This document shows positions 23,400 to 34,941 of a stretch of 64,000 nt of DNA, piece after piece (within the stretch, counting starts at the first letter, position 1; each line of letters opens with the position of its first letter). The DNA lies in assembly GCA_021018995.1 (NCBI GenBank), contig CM037598.1:63630671-63694670 (forward strand), written 5' to 3'. The notes under the pieces are model-generated. The model was not told the origin of the DNA, did not search any database, and saw only the letters and a program-made list of their open reading frames with translations. The stretch is from Chloranthus sessilifolius. Lineage: Eukaryota > Streptophyta > Magnoliopsida > Chloranthales > Chloranthaceae. The position numbers and the translations under genes were made by a program.

Positions 23400-25302
23400 C
23401 TTGTATCACTTTGAAGTAACTTTTCTCTGCTTGGTGTTGCTTCTCTTCTTGGGAGATGGTTCAGGCTTTGATGGTGGCTCCATGAAGTTGATTCCAGGCT
23501 TCATCTTTTTGGGCTCTCGGGGTTTAGTAGCAGTTGCCCTTGGAGGTGCCCTTACATTGAAGAGAGATGCAGCAACAACTGCTAAATCTCTGCCCCCAAT
23601 AACAGATAAGGTCTACTACAATACTGTAGCAGTCCTAGAATAATCATTAGCCCTCTCTTCATTGTATTTTAGTGATGTTTCTCTCCAACCATGCTTGATC
23701 TTTTTCTCCATCTTGTGAGTGAGTTCCAAAAATTTGATTTGATCTAGGAGTGGCTGCTTAACTGAAGTTCTGAGGTCAACCATGCCTTTAATTATATCTC
23801 TCTTGACATAGGCAATTTCTTTCATTGCTATTAGGAGGGTGGAGTATGGAGGCATGGGGTTGAAAGAGGCAGGTAGTATGGGTTGATAAGCATTTGAAGA
23901 AGGGCCAGCTAGAAATTGGGGAGGTGTGGATAAAGATGAAGGTATGAATGATGGAATGGGTAGGGTGGAGGTAGAGGGTATAGGCTAGGGGACTTTAGAT
24001 TTTGGTTGGTTAGGGTCTATTACCTAATGGTCTGTTTGGGAGGCTTTGGAGGAAGTGGGGAACACGTCATCCACATCTTTGGTAGCATCAGTTGTTGCTA
24101 CTGCAAGTGGGGTTACAAGTTGGGGTTGTGGGTAAGTGAGTTCCAAAGGTGGGGCAATAATGGGCGGCTGGATAGGGTCAGGTTGAGGTTCAGGGTCAGT
24201 TAGGATGGAGGCAGTGATGAAGGTAATTGGAGGGGCTTCCTGAACAGGTTCAATGGGTGTAACAACAACTGTTGTTACTGCTAAGGTTAAGGGTTTGGGA
24301 GATGGGGGTGGTGTAGGTATATGGGTAGGTGGAGGGATAAATGGCTGTTGGGAAGGCTGAGTTAAGGTTGATTGGATGGCTTATAAACTGGTTTGAAGGG
24401 GAGGCCTAGTTTTGGAGGGTGGAGTTCATGTCTCGAAGGTTGGCCCTTATGGATGTTTGGATTTGGGTGTTTGCCATTATTTGGGCTTGAAAGGAAAGGA
24501 GGAGGTTAAGGATTTGGGATAGGGGATCAAGTATGATACGGGTTGTTGGTTGGGTGGTTGGAATTGGTTCAAATGGTGAAGTGTGTGCATGATGGAAGTT
24601 AGTTGGCTGTGGTGAAGTAGGGGTAGGGGTAAAGTGATGGGGTTGTGGTGAATCTGGGAGAGGGGTGAACTCATAATTGATGTCCCCTATAATAGTGTCC
24701 ATCATAGCTGAGTATCCCTATGATGAGGAGGGGTCTTGGTCATGGAAAGGGGAAAAAGGAATGGGTTGGCCCAAGGGTTCAGTTTCAGTTTCATTGTGTG
24801 TAGAGGGTTCAATGGGTTGAGGTGAGGTTACTAGGGAGCTGTGAGGGATGGTAGCGATTTGAGGCTCAGGTTCAGCATGGTGGACTCGGGAGGCTTGGGC
24901 TGGTAAGGGTGGTTGTATGTCAGTGGTTGTGTCTAGAATGGTTGTGGTTGTAGGGATAGTGATAGGTTGGGAGATATAGGTGGGTTCGGATTCAGCGGGG
25001 GCTTTGATTGGTTTCCTTTTTATATATGTGACTTTAACAGGTGGACTAGGGTGGGCAATGTAAGTAGGTGTAGGCTGAGTCGGTGGAGGTACTGATATAT
25101 TCACATCAAGTATGGTAGGTGTTGATGAGGCTGTGGTGGTTGTGGTAATGGGTAAAATTGGTTGAGGTAGAGATGAGGTAACTATAGAGGGTTGTGGAAT
25201 TGGGATGGTAGTAGTGGCTGGCATGGAAATGGAGGTGAGTGTGGAAGTAGTGCTGATAGCTGATGATGGTGAACTGGGTATGGTAGGGATGGCTTGCACC
25301 AT
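23400..25302 (-). pseudogene. E6 extra ORF: Pro/Thr/Ser-rich tail and coiled end
   Basis: Low-complexity coding-like region rich in Thr, Pro and Ser (24718-25302), followed by a charged segment PPYSTLLIAMKEIAYVKRD and DQIKFLELTHKMEKKIK (about 23855-23650). The charged end is conserved with E8 (RYATLLKAMEDNPYIRRD, QIRKLEIFMKFEREKMK), so it was under selection in ancestral copies. No signal peptide or membrane segment is evident. Interrupted fossil; function unknown. Confidence 0.6.
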
Positions 25303-25469
25303 GGAAGTGGCTACTTAGAGTTAGCAGCAGAGCTGGCGCAGCAGCTGAGGCAGATGTGACTGCTGCAGCGGTGGCCACAGGGTAACAACAACTTCCTCTT
25401 GAATTATGGGGGCTACTTGAGCTAGAAGCTCGTCGTTTTTTTCTCAATCAAAGTGCCATTGGTTCCCCA

Positions 25470-26621
25470 CTACTTCTTACCACATTTTCTGGGGGCCAGG
25501 TTGATAGTTTCTTCAATCATATGCAAGTAGTAACCTCCTAGTTGCAACAGGGCTATAATGAGCTTACAGTAGGGCAAGGAATGGGGCTTCTGCTCCCTCT
25601 TCATCTTCTCATGTATATCTTTCATTCCTTCATAAATGAGCTTTGCAGCATTAATATAGTGGTTCAAGGAGATGGAATAAAGGGCATCAGCAATTGGGGA
25701 CCTCCTCTCTTTTTGGTGCCCTAAGCAGTAGACATTCTTTCTTAAAACACCATCCATAAATCTCAATCTGGGAGGCATGTCTCTCTTCCTAATTGATACC
25801 CTTGAGGCTATGATCTGTCCTGTGATTTCTTTGGCAATTTCAGGAATTGTGGTTGTCAATGGTGAACCCAAACCACACTCTGGGCTGTATGCTGTTCAAA
25901 TCCTAAGAATCTTAGCAATTGCTGCTTGGTTAAACAACATCTCAAAGTTATGAATCAGAACCAGCAATGCAGGGTTTCCATCATCCCTAGTCTTCACCCT
26001 AATATTGTGGTAAAATAACTGCACTAGTCTAAGGAAGACTAGCTGTAGTGGGGGCCTGAGAAGGGGTAATAGTGAGGCTTTGGTATGGTATTCAATTGAA
26101 GCAGCAGTCTCTAGCTTCTCCTCAAAGAATGCCTTATCAAAGGCAGTTTCAGCTTCAAGCTTGATTGTAGCCACAAACTTAGAGGGAATTCTGAGTGACT
26201 CATCATATGATTCATCCTCTTGGGCAACCTCAGGGACCTCAGGGGCCACTTCCTTACCCTTCTTATGTTTTTTCTTTGGTTTCTCAGGATTTTTAGCAGG
26301 TGGGTGGGCTCTGGCCCTCTTCTTAGAGGCTACTTTCTTCTTGACCACAGAGGCATCAAAGGCTACAGCCTTGGCCTTCTTCACAAGGGCAGCTATCTTC
26401 TTTGTTTGTTCCACTTGGGGCTCAACATTTTGTGGAGGTACCTCAGAGGTCACCATAGTCGAGGCCTCTGTAATCCTCACAGATTTTCGTGTGGCCATAG
26501 GTCTGCCAGTATGGGAAGGGTTCAGCATGGCAGCCAAGAGATCGATAAATTTAGAACCCATGACCATGGCTACACCAACTCTCAAAAATTTGGTCTTTAA
26601 ACACACAGATGGGGAGTTCAC
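25470..26621 (-). pseudogene. E6 extra 3' ORF ('env-like'/plant transposon-protein type)
   Basis: Lies downstream of integrase, as does the so-called env-like ORF of Athila elements. The N-terminal half has a basic, NLS-like run (KKVASKKRARAHPPAK, KPKKKHKKGKE, about residues 110-145). The middle part has VQLFYHNIRV and IHNFEMLFNQAAIAKIL, and then PPRLRFMDGVLRKNVYCLGHQ, ERRSPIADALYSIS and KPHSLPYCKLIIALLQL (25871-25470), which match E8 at 40560-40547 and below. It has the look of a nuclear, plant-transposon-domain protein and not a glycoprotein. Broken in a few places. Confidence 0.65.
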
Positions 26622-26639
26622 ACTCTAAAAAATGTTTTA

Positions 26640-27430
26640 CCCAACAAATTCTCTCTACTCAATCTATACTATAGCAGATAAATCAAACCAAATGGAAGGA
26701 TGAGAACACTTACTGCAAAAATGCTAGGGTTCCACTTTAAATGTTGCACTGTGGATCAAATTTCTCCAAATAAGGTGAAAAATAACCGGGAGTTGTCGTG
26801 AAACACAATAGTAAGAGCAGAGTGCCTAGGCTGGAGTTGTATGGGTAGTGAAGGAGAAAGGATGGAGAAGGAAGCTTGGTGGGAGGTAGGGCAAAGAGAA
26901 AATGAATGAAAAATTGAAAAATTCACAGGGTATAAGCATGTGACCCCGTGCCTCATGCGGTTCTCGCCAGGTACTCGCGGAGCACATTCTTCTCGCACAA
27001 CTCAAAAGGGATCTCACGAGAATTGCAGTCTTGAAGAAGAACATTGCCTCGCGAGGAAAGTATTTTAAGAGTCCCTGGAGTCTCACGAGATCAATCGCGG
27101 AGCTGACTGGGGTCTGAGCGTGCGAGAGGACATTTGTGTTTTTCGTGTAGCTGAGCTTTTAGACTCATGAGACTCATAGATTCAGAGCATCAAGGCCCTC
27201 GTGGGGCTGTTAGAAGTGTAGGCTTCAAAAATTCTCTCGTGAGGCTCTCGCAAGGTACAAAATGCATGCCTTGAAATTGTCGCACAGCTCAATGTCATAG
27301 AGAAGAAATAGCCTCACGAGGTTCAATCATTGACTTTTTTCAGGAAATTCGCTCGTGAGGCTCTAGCGAGGTAACACAGTTCATTTAGAGCCTCGCGAGA
27401 TACCTCAAAAATGGCTCGCGAGTGTAAAAT
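26640..27430 (-). promoter_or_regulatory. E6 putative internal promoter: TCGCGAG cluster, TATA-like box, CT-rich leader
   Basis: Upstream of the extra ORF, about fifteen TCGCGAG / CTCGTGAGG / CTCACGAG sites lie between 26940 and 27430, about 25-40 bp apart. Downstream in element sense come CTTATACC (near 26935) and a CT-rich stretch (26840-26900) leading toward the ORF start at 26621. The same motif type forms the U3 cluster of E6's own LTR (31185-31800). The promoter reading is inference from layout. Confidence 0.5.
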
Positions 27431-27880
27431 AGAGTCCCTTAAGCCACGCGACGAAGCAGAATTCAAACTTTCTCAGTGCTGCACATTGGCCTGTGTATCC
27501 ATACTGACATGCACCTAGCTATTGTGCACCAGCACCAACTTTCTTCACATTTAATCCATTTCATCATGATAATTTCATGACTATTACCAACCTATGCACA
27601 GGGTAAGTATTCTAGCGTTCAAATGATCTTAAATTTGCAACAGACTCATGCACATTTAAATGACAACACATCAACCATACAATGACAACAAAACATACAC
27701 ATCAACATCAAGTTCATGCACATTAATTTCAGATGACAAAACATGCACCTCAATGGTAACAACAAGACAAAACATGCACATCAACACACAACACAAACAA
27801 CACATGCAAAATTTTTAAACAAAACAATACAAAAATCACAAAGTATGGTACACAGTGTATAGAGCTATGGATCACTAATT
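27431..27880 (-). other. E6 spacer between integrase and motif cluster
   Basis: AT-rich, with repeated 'catgcacatcaa'-like words (27650-27800). No coding sequence or known signal seen. Confidence 0.6.
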
Positions 27881-28716
27881 AGTGGGAGGTACATGCAGGT
27901 GAATGGCCTAAGTAGGCTCTACAGAATTTTCTACACAAATTTTTAGCCTTTGACCATTCACTTTCATGATCTTCCCAGACATGGGATCCAAGATCTCCAC
28001 ATCACCATATGGGAAGGCATGGATGATAGTCTAAGGTTCATCCCATCTGAAATTTAACTTCCCTGGAAAGAATTTTAATTTGGAGTTAAAAAGCCAAACT
28101 TTGGTACCAGCATTGAAGTTCTTCCTCATGAGTTTCTTGTCAAAAGATGCCTTGGACCTTTCGTTGTAAATTCTTGCATTTGTATAGGCCTCCAGTCTTA
28201 GCACATCAAGTTCTGACATTTGCAATTTCCTGTGAGAACCAGCAGTAGTTAGATCAAAATTCAGTGTTTTAATAGTCCAGTATGCTCTATGTTCCAACTC
28301 TACTGGCAGGTGACGGGCCTTGTCATAGACCAGCCTAAAAGGGGGCATACCGATAGGGGTCTTATAGGTAGTCCTGTAAGCCCACAAAGTATCATTCATT
28401 TTCTGTGCCCAATCCTTCCTATCTGCCCTCAGAGTCTTCTCCAAGATGTGCTTGATTTCCCTATTAGAAATTTGGTCTGTGGGTGGTAGGGAGTTACAAT
28501 CCTATGTGTAATAGAGTACTCTTTGAGCAGATTCTCAAAAGGTCTGTTACAGAAGTGACTCCCCTCATCACTAATGATAGCTCTCGGGGTGCCAAATCTA
28601 GAAAAAATATTATCCTTTAAAAATTTAAGGACAACTATGTGGTTATTGGTTCTTGTAGCAATGACTTCTACCCATTTGGACACATAGTCCATTGCCACAA
28701 GTATAATGTTGAAACC
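27881..28716 (-). pseudogene. E6 integrase remnant
   Basis: Athila/Tat integrase core and C-terminus. MAMDYVSKWVE, GTPRAIISDEGSHFCN and YHPQT belong to the DDE core (28698-28490). Then come KDWAQKMNDTLWAYRTTYKTPIG-type blocks, [34 protein letters not shown], and a VNGQRLK-like end near 27950. Close to E8 at 42700-41855. Interrupted fossil. Confidence 0.85.
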
Positions 28717-28770
28717 TGTAATATCCCGAATATTTTAGACCTGATTTCGGTTACCTCGATAAGCATGCCT
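28717..28770 (+). repeat. Short chromovirus LTR-start fragment inside E6
   Basis: TGTAATATCCCGAATATTTT followed by a Tekay-like continuation is a typical LTR start. Only about 55 bp remain, lying between the integrase and gag remnants of E6. It looks like the trace of a former insertion. Confidence 0.6.
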
Positions 28771-29130
28771 GAATTGATCAATGTGGTGCAAAGTGCCAAC
28801 AATGTTAAATGCAGTGCAAAGTGCCAAGAATTGATCAATGTGCTTATAAGGATCTTCCTTACTGAGCCCATGAAAAGATTGCAACATGTTAATGGTGGAC
28901 TTAATTTGATATTTTCCCTCAATTGAAGGAAATTGTATGCAAAAGGGAGTTGTGTAATCCTCAGGTGCATTGTATTATTTCAGAGTTTTTTGCCTCTCAG
29001 CCATCACAGCTGGCTAAGTGCTAACAATAGGGGCTTGTGTGGTGTTTCTCAGTCTAAGGACCCTTTCAACCTTAGGATTTGGAGGTTCCAACTCAGGGTT
29101 AAGTGACCTTCTACCAAGCATACACACACA
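28771..29130 (-). pseudogene. E6 gag N-terminal remnant
   Basis: Element-sense coding traces of Gag N-terminus (a HGLSKEDPYKHI-type segment near 28870-28840, as in E8 at 47067). The words GAATTGATCAATGTG and GTGCAAAGTGCCAA each occur twice within 28770-28840, a local duplication. Fossil fragment. Confidence 0.6.
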
Positions 29131-29438
29131 AAACATCAGGTAAAGAAAATGCTCACAGCACAAAAACAATTTACAAACAAAATTTACAACTAAACAGATT
29201 TATGACTAAACTATTGACAGGAAAATCAACATAAATGGAATGAGTTTTAGGGCAAAGGAAGTGCAAACAAAGCTAGTTAAACTCCAGCTGCAGCTTTAGC
29301 TTTACCCTGCTGCTAATGTCCAAATCTGGAAAAATTCGAATAAAAATCAGTAGTACTTTTTATTCTATTAAAGGCACCGCTACAAAGAATTTTATATACT
29401 AAATTACAATACAACGCAGTTCTACTAAAAAGATCAAG

Positions 29439-29456
29439 ATCCCCGAAGCGGCACCA
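29439..29456 (-). other. E6 primer binding site (tRNA-Asp type)
   Basis: Minus strand reads TGGTGCCGCTTCGGGGAT, close to the Athila/Tat Asp-tRNA complement, about ten bases inside the LTR end. The stretch 29131-29438 is untranslated leader without other signals. Confidence 0.85.
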
Positions 29457-29987
29457 AAAAGTTATTGGTTACTTTCAGGTGCTGTAATGTTATTGGTGAG
29501 AAAACAGTGGTGAAGAAAAACAAATCAAAAAGTGAAGAGATGGAAATTGGTTAAAACGATAAGTCTAAAATACACAACCTGTAAAATAAAGGGCTATTGT
29601 AGAAAGTTTTGAGTAAGTAAGAGTTTGTCCCATAGAGAAATTGATCTAGAACCCAAAATGGGTTATATTAGTAGGCCTCCAGATCTGGTTACAGATCTAA
29701 CAATCCTAAAGAAAGAGAGTTGGGTGTCACAACTACACTAACCTATCACTAAAAGGTGGGAATGAAAGTGCAGTACTACCTTAAAGAAAAGATTATGAAG
29801 AAGGTGGTGATGAGGTGTGTTAAAATAAAGACAAAAATGATGGGAAATAGGCAATTAAGTTAAGGTTAATTCAACTATGTAACTTAGACTTAGGGTTGTC
29901 TCTGCAGTAATCCCTCAGATGGCTATGAGCACATCTACAAGGAGGAGGTATTTAACTCAACTCTTATGGTTTGACCTGGTATCTTAA

Positions 29988-30528
29988 GGCTATAACCTAT
30001 CCACTTCAATGGTCATAAGCTATCCACTAGGGAGGATCAAACCACATGAATTATTCAGAAAATTAGTCTGATCTAATGGAATAAACTAATCTTAAGGCTA
30101 TAACCTGTCCACTTAAATGGTCACAGATTATCCAATAGACCCTTCCATCCAATGGATCAAATTAGAACATTAAAATCATTGCAAACATCATGTTTGTCAG
30201 GCTGCAAGCACAGACATCCATGGGGGCAAATAGCTCTTAAAAAACTAGTAGAAATCACAGTTGTTTAAAGTCTATTTGGGGACTTAAATGCAACTGATCA
30301 TTGTTACAAAAAGCTTTCAATGACTCAGCTCACAAGTTTACAATCTCTACAGAGAAATTAGATCTAACATCTGATGTTGGTTAAGTAAAATTGAGGGGAG
30401 CTTGTTCCTGCAACAATCTCTCACAAGGCTACTAGCTCAAGTGCAGGGGAAAAGAATCCCTCTCAGATATGTGGCTTAGAATCACCCTAGGGCTATAGTC
30501 TGTCCACTTGAATGGTCACTGACTATTC
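29988..30528 (-). other. Three conserved LTR hairpins, E6 copies
   Basis: In element sense, arms ATAGTCAGT/ACAGACTAT (30491-30528, 8 of 9 pairs), ATAATCTGT/ACAGGTTAT (30096-30133, 9 of 9 with one G-U) and ATAGCTTAT/ATAGGTTAT (29988-30025, 9 of 9 with two G-U). Several columns change on both sides together, so pairing appears maintained. Confidence 0.65.
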
Positions 30529-31184
30529 ACAGAGATTATCCCCACCATAGGGGACTGAGATGGAACATGAAAATTATTGCTGCCACCATGGTTACAGGGC
30601 TACAAGCTCAAGCTTTCATGGGGTTTTCAAATCAGCTCAAGTCCAAGATGTATGGCATAGATTGAACAAAACTGTAGACAAATAGGAAAATAACAGATTG
30701 AATAAGCATTTAAAATACAAATTTTATTGATCAAACAATACTTACAATGAAATTTCTCAAGGCAGCAGCCTTGTGCCTAACAGCTCTCACAAAATCCCAA
30801 AGGTTTCAAGACCCATTATAAAATTTGAATAAAACTAAACCTAATTGCTTACAGAGGATATAGCCAGCAAGTGCTAGACTAAGGAAGAAGAAAAAATTGA
30901 AAAAGAGGTGATCAAACCCTAACCTTAATCGGCTCGAGCTTCCAGCTGACTAACGTTGAAGGAGAGATATTTTTCTAAGTTTAAATTATAGCTTATATAA
31001 TCAGTCACTAATGACATCGACAAGAGAAGATTAAACCCTAATTTGCTAGCAGACATGGCTTGGTTACAACCGTTGGATGCCTTGGGATGTGTCCATCGAA
31101 ATCAAGGCCTCGGGATGTGTACCCTGGACCTGGGGAAATCCCCAAAAGGTCCCTGAGTAAAGATTGAGAAGTGGAGAGCCCGAG

Positions 31185-31800
31185 CTTCGCGGGGCTTACT
31201 TTGGATTTTTAATTCATTCGCGAAGTTGCAAAGTGCTCGCAAGGGTAGATTTGGCTTGGAAAGCTCCTTGCTCGCACAACAAGATTTTAACTTGTCGCGC
31301 AGTTGCTCTGCCATGCCATCCTGTCGCGAGGTAGAGTTTGCACACTTTGGCTTTGCTCGCATACTAGAGCTTTAGAACTTTCGATCGTGAGGGTCTCACA
31401 TGGAAGAATTTACCTTTCACTTGTGTCCATGTGCATTGCATTGTTCCGCTCGCTAGTTAAAGGGTTAAGCTTCTACGCGCGCGAGAGCTGTGCGGGAGAA
31501 TTTTTGGAGCTCTCTCTTCTCTTGAGCTATGCGAGAGCTGCGCGAGCTGGCTTGAATCCTTTATGGAAATTGGCCTCGTGAGATTGTGCGCGTGGCTAAT
31601 AAGAGATTTGTTCCTCGGGAGAGCTTCGCTAGCAGGATTTCTAAAGGCTTTAGTGCGCGACTACTGTGTGAAGCCTTAGAGTGTTGAAAGCAACTCAAGT
31701 GCGTGACTACTACGCAAAGTAGCTCTTTGAGATTATTTCCTTCTCCCAGAGCGCGAGTTATTTTCGAGTTCAGCTTTCACTGCAGATATTGACTTCGCGA
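31185..31800 (-). promoter_or_regulatory. E6 U3 motif cluster (TCGCGAG type)
   Basis: About sixteen sites such as TTCGCGAAG, TGTCGCGAGG, CGCGCGAGAG, GCGCGAGC, upstream of the TATA-like box. They are similar in core to the cluster upstream of E6's extra ORF. Confidence 0.65.
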
Positions 31801-32191
31801 GGAGGCTGCTGTGGATTTGAATAGTGTGAGGCAGCACTTCGGATTGTGTGAGATTTCACCTCTGCTCCTCTGCTGCACTACAGGTGCTACTGTTGCACCT
31901 CTCTCCACTCTTATCCACTCTTCTCTCATTTGCTTCACTTCTTGGGTCCACCTTAGCATGCAAAATAGTCATCATGGTATGTACCAGAATGATGTTTTAT
32001 CAGTCCTTGCCCCAGTAGTCATCTTTGGTTTGAATTCTTTCTCTTTTTGGCATCAAAAGCATGGACTTTGTATTAAGTTGCACAATTATTACTAACTACA
32101 AAATAAGCTAAACACAGAGTTATTAGACAGCTCCAAAGTCTAGTAAAGGCTAGGTTAAGAAGTGAAAATTGGTACTTTTATGTGAAAAACA

Positions 32192-34438
32192 CCATTCAAG
32201 TGGTAAAGCAGTTGCATTGAAGCACATGAGCTGTAAACTGGCATATTTGGCATAGTGGAGCAGTGTATAGGCTGAAAGCATTCTGTCGAACAACTGTTGT
32301 GCGCACTCGAGCAGTTGCGGTACATTCTCAAGCAGTTCTACTGAACCCCACGAGCTGCAGACTCGAAGTTGAGTGGTGTAGAGCTAAAAAATATAGACAT
32401 TTGAGTTGTTCTGCTGCTGGAGCATTTTGTTGAATAGGTGCAGTGCAGAAATATATTGTAAATGTACCTTGCGAGGCTGAAAATCAATCTATTGCGAGGC
32501 TGGAAATGAGCCTTACGAGGCTGGAAATGAACTTAGCAAGGTTGTTTTGAGCCTGGCGAGAGCCTAGAGAGATGAAAATGCTGAAGCATTTCAGCCCAGG
32601 GAGATCCTAGCAAGATTAAACTTCTGAAGCTGCAGCCCAGCGATATCCTAGCGAGATCTCAGTGAGGTGCATATATGAAGTTGCCATCTATGCAAGGCAC
32701 GAATTCCTGCAGCCTATTTCAGCACCCAAGGATATTTTAGGCATTTCACACCTTCTAGAGCATGCATCCCATTGTCCCACACTTCCCAAAGCATTCAAGG
32801 GCCACAGTTGGGCCACAAAATCAACTCCACACATCCTCACCCTTGCATCTAGGGCACACCAAGGTCTATGGATTGCATAAATAGAACTTTAATCCTGTTT
32901 TGTAATTTTTATCCAGGGTTAGCCTGAGATCCCCTTTTGGATTATACCTTTTTAGGGTTAGGGTTAGGGTTTAGTTTCCTCTTTCTTTTCCCTTTTTCTT
33001 CTTGCCTTAGCACAGTAGCAATGTTGGGCTATGTTCTTTGTAATCAGCTAGTTTCATTTCAGTTTTGTAATGGGCATTGTGTTGAACCTTGGGAGTTGAT
33101 TTGAGCTTGTGCACAGGCTGTTGCCTTTGAGGGCAAGGATTGTAAGATTCTTTTATAATTTTGTCAGTTTTATTGCTTTAATTAAATCTATTTTTTTTCT
33201 TATGTGGCACTCATAGTGTACTTTGACCTATTCCTCCCACATCGGATTTTAAGATTTGATACTCCCATTGTTGTTCGAGCTGTTTTGCCTTGCAATAATG
33301 GTGGGAACAACAATTTTCTTATTTCATTCTCATCCTCTGTGAGTAGATAGCCTCTATGGATAGCCTGTGACCATTCAAGTGGACAGACAATAGCCCTAAG
33401 GCAGGTCTAAGGCTCAAAGCTGAGATGGATTCTTCTTCTCTACACATTAGCTGGTAAGCCTTGTGATAGATTGTGCAGAGCCAAACTCTCCTCTATTTTG
33501 CAATGCCATAATCAGTGTTTAGATTTAAGCTTTTGTAGAGATTGCAGACTTGTGAGTTGAGTCATTGCAGGCCTTTTATAGCAATGACCAGCTGAATCTA
33601 AGTCCCCATTCAGCCTGAGATTTCCTGTGTTTTATACATGATCTTCATGGGTTGTTTACTCCTATGGATGCACGAGCTTGTAGCCTTGCAAATATAGTGT
33701 CCTCAATGGTATTAATGTTCTAAGTTAACTCATCGAATAGAGGAAATCCCTTGGATAGTCTGTGACCATTTAAGTGGATAGGCTATAGCCTTAAGATCAA
33801 TCCATTCCCTTTGATTAGGTTAGATTTCTGATTTAATCAATGGGATTCGATCATCTCCCTTGGATAGTCTGTGACCATTTAACTAGACAGATTATAGCCT
33901 TAAGAGGGATCTAAATAGCATGGGTTGATTTGGATTCTTCTATCTTGCAGATGAGCTTGTAGCCATCTGAAGGACTTCTGTAAATCCTGTTATAACAATG
34001 AGTTGGATAACTGGTTTAATCTTAGTTGCCTACTTCTCCATATTTTATCTTTATTTTACTACACACACATCATCATCCTTCTTTATTCCCTTCTTTAGTT
34101 ATAGATTTATTTATGTTTTTTTTATTAGTTTTATTTTTATTTTATTTTAGTTTAATATAGCTTCGTGACACTTAAACTCCCTTCCTTTAGGATTGCCAGA
34201 TCTATAGCCAAATCTAGAGATTACTATACACCTTTGTGGTATCAGATTACTACTCCCTGTGGGACAAACTCTTACTTTTCAAAACTTGCTACAACACGCC
34301 ATGGATCTTGCAAGTTTGTGTGTATTTTAGACTTGCTATTTTGTGTTTTTCAATCCACCTTTGATTTATTTCTATTAACACATTCTTACCACTGTTTTCA
34401 AATAAAGTTAACAGTAAGCATCTGAAAATACACCAACA
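32192..34438 (+). repeat. E7: LTR of the E6 family, inverted relative to E6
   Basis: Plus-strand LTR ending CACCAACA at 34438, with U3 motif cluster (32280-32660: GCGAGGCTGGAAATGA and CTCGAGCAGTT types), TATA-like ATAAATAG (about 32877), three conserved hairpins (33358-33395, 33753-33790, 33862-33899) and GAGCTTGTAGCC boxes (33672, 33953). The segment 33340-33620 reads as the reverse complement counterpart of E6 30240-30520. Its start is missing where E6 begins. No primer site follows its end, so it is a solo or 3' LTR remnant. Confidence 0.7.
33358..33899 (+). other. Three conserved LTR hairpins, E7 copies
   Basis: Arms ATAGCCTGT/ACAGACAAT (7 of 9), ATAGTCTGT/ATAGGCTAT (9 of 9 with two G-U) and ATAGTCTGT/ACAGATTAT (9 of 9 with one G-U), each around a CCATTNAAGTGG-like centre. 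Confidence 0.65.
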
Positions 34439-34941
34439 GACATGCCCAATTGACCATTGGATCCCCAAAGTTGAAAATCACTGTGCCTTCTTCTATTTTG
34501 CAAAGGAGGCAATTTTGCTCAAAAGAAATAGTCAGGACCCCACCATTGGTTTGGGATGAGGAACTTGCCACGAAACGTCTTAATTACGTTATCCATAACC
34601 CTTGGGGATCATTCCTTCACCCATTCAGTTCCCAACATCCTAAGTCATTCACCGCCCGTAAGTTAAATTCCACCATTCCTTCTATTCCAAAATCAGTCAG
34701 CTCAGTAAACCCAAGGTTATTTATCCCCCTAAGGATGAAATCATTTTCACTCAGCAGCCTAAAATCGTTCACATCCATCCTCTCAAAGCCATGCGAATCA
34801 TCCTCATTCACCATTATGAACCTGGGACTAGTGATGCCACTCCCATCATCAATGGTTATTTTTAAGTCAAGGACATTTAACCTTTCTTTCAATAACTCAT
34901 GGACCGAGCTCTCCAAGTCGTTCCCCCCTTTTCTGGGTAAA
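34439..34941. other. Unidentified island between E7 and E8
   Basis: About 500 bp with balanced composition. A plus-strand frame runs from 34450, and an open minus frame of 99 codons lies at 34617-34916 (begins MESSVHELLKERLNVLDLK). Neither translation matches a family I know. E8's target duplication shows this island was contiguous with 49287 onward before E8 inserted, so it is likely part of the same old element as E5 (Ogre-like). Confidence 0.4.
34937..34941. repeat. E8 target site duplication, left copy
   Basis: GTAAA immediately before the E8 LTR at 34942, repeated at 49282-49286 immediately after the other LTR. Confidence 0.9.

Larger units (their letters stand above)
23386..32191 (-). 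mobile_element. E6: Athila/Tat-like gypsy element with extra 3' ORF
   Basis: Minus-strand element. Parts in element order: 5' LTR (29466-32191), Asp-type primer site (29439-29456), a short gag remnant, integrase remnant (27880-28716), motif cluster (26940-27430), extra ORF (25470-26621) and its Pro/Thr-rich tail (to about 23400). Most of gag-pol and the 3' LTR are absent. It is a broken fossil. The left edge falls at a (TG)7 tract next to E10. Confidence 0.8.
29466..32191 (-). repeat. E6 5' LTR (about 2.73 kb)
   Basis: Probable start TGTTTTTCACAT at 32191 and end near 29466 beside the primer site. It contains the U3 motif cluster (31185-31800), a TATA-like TTATATAA (30993-31000), three conserved hairpins (29988-30025, 30096-30133, 30491-30528) and several GCTACAAGCT-type boxes. 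It is homologous to E7 in inverted orientation. The outer end is placed by analogy with E2, E4 and E8, uncertain by some ten bases. Confidence 0.7.

Noticed and set aside
24718-25302. Thr/Pro-rich frame as a plant cell-wall or mucin-like host gene
   Set aside because: It is collinear with the E8 tail at 38790-40040 and lies inside E6, so it belongs to the element.
26080-26628. Plus-strand frame of 182 codons
   Set aside because: Antisense shadow of the E6 extra ORF, which is conserved with E8 on the minus strand.
32951-32974. GGTTAGGGTTAGGGTTTAG telomere-like tract in E7
   Set aside because: Only three units, inside an LTR; too short to mean an interstitial telomere.
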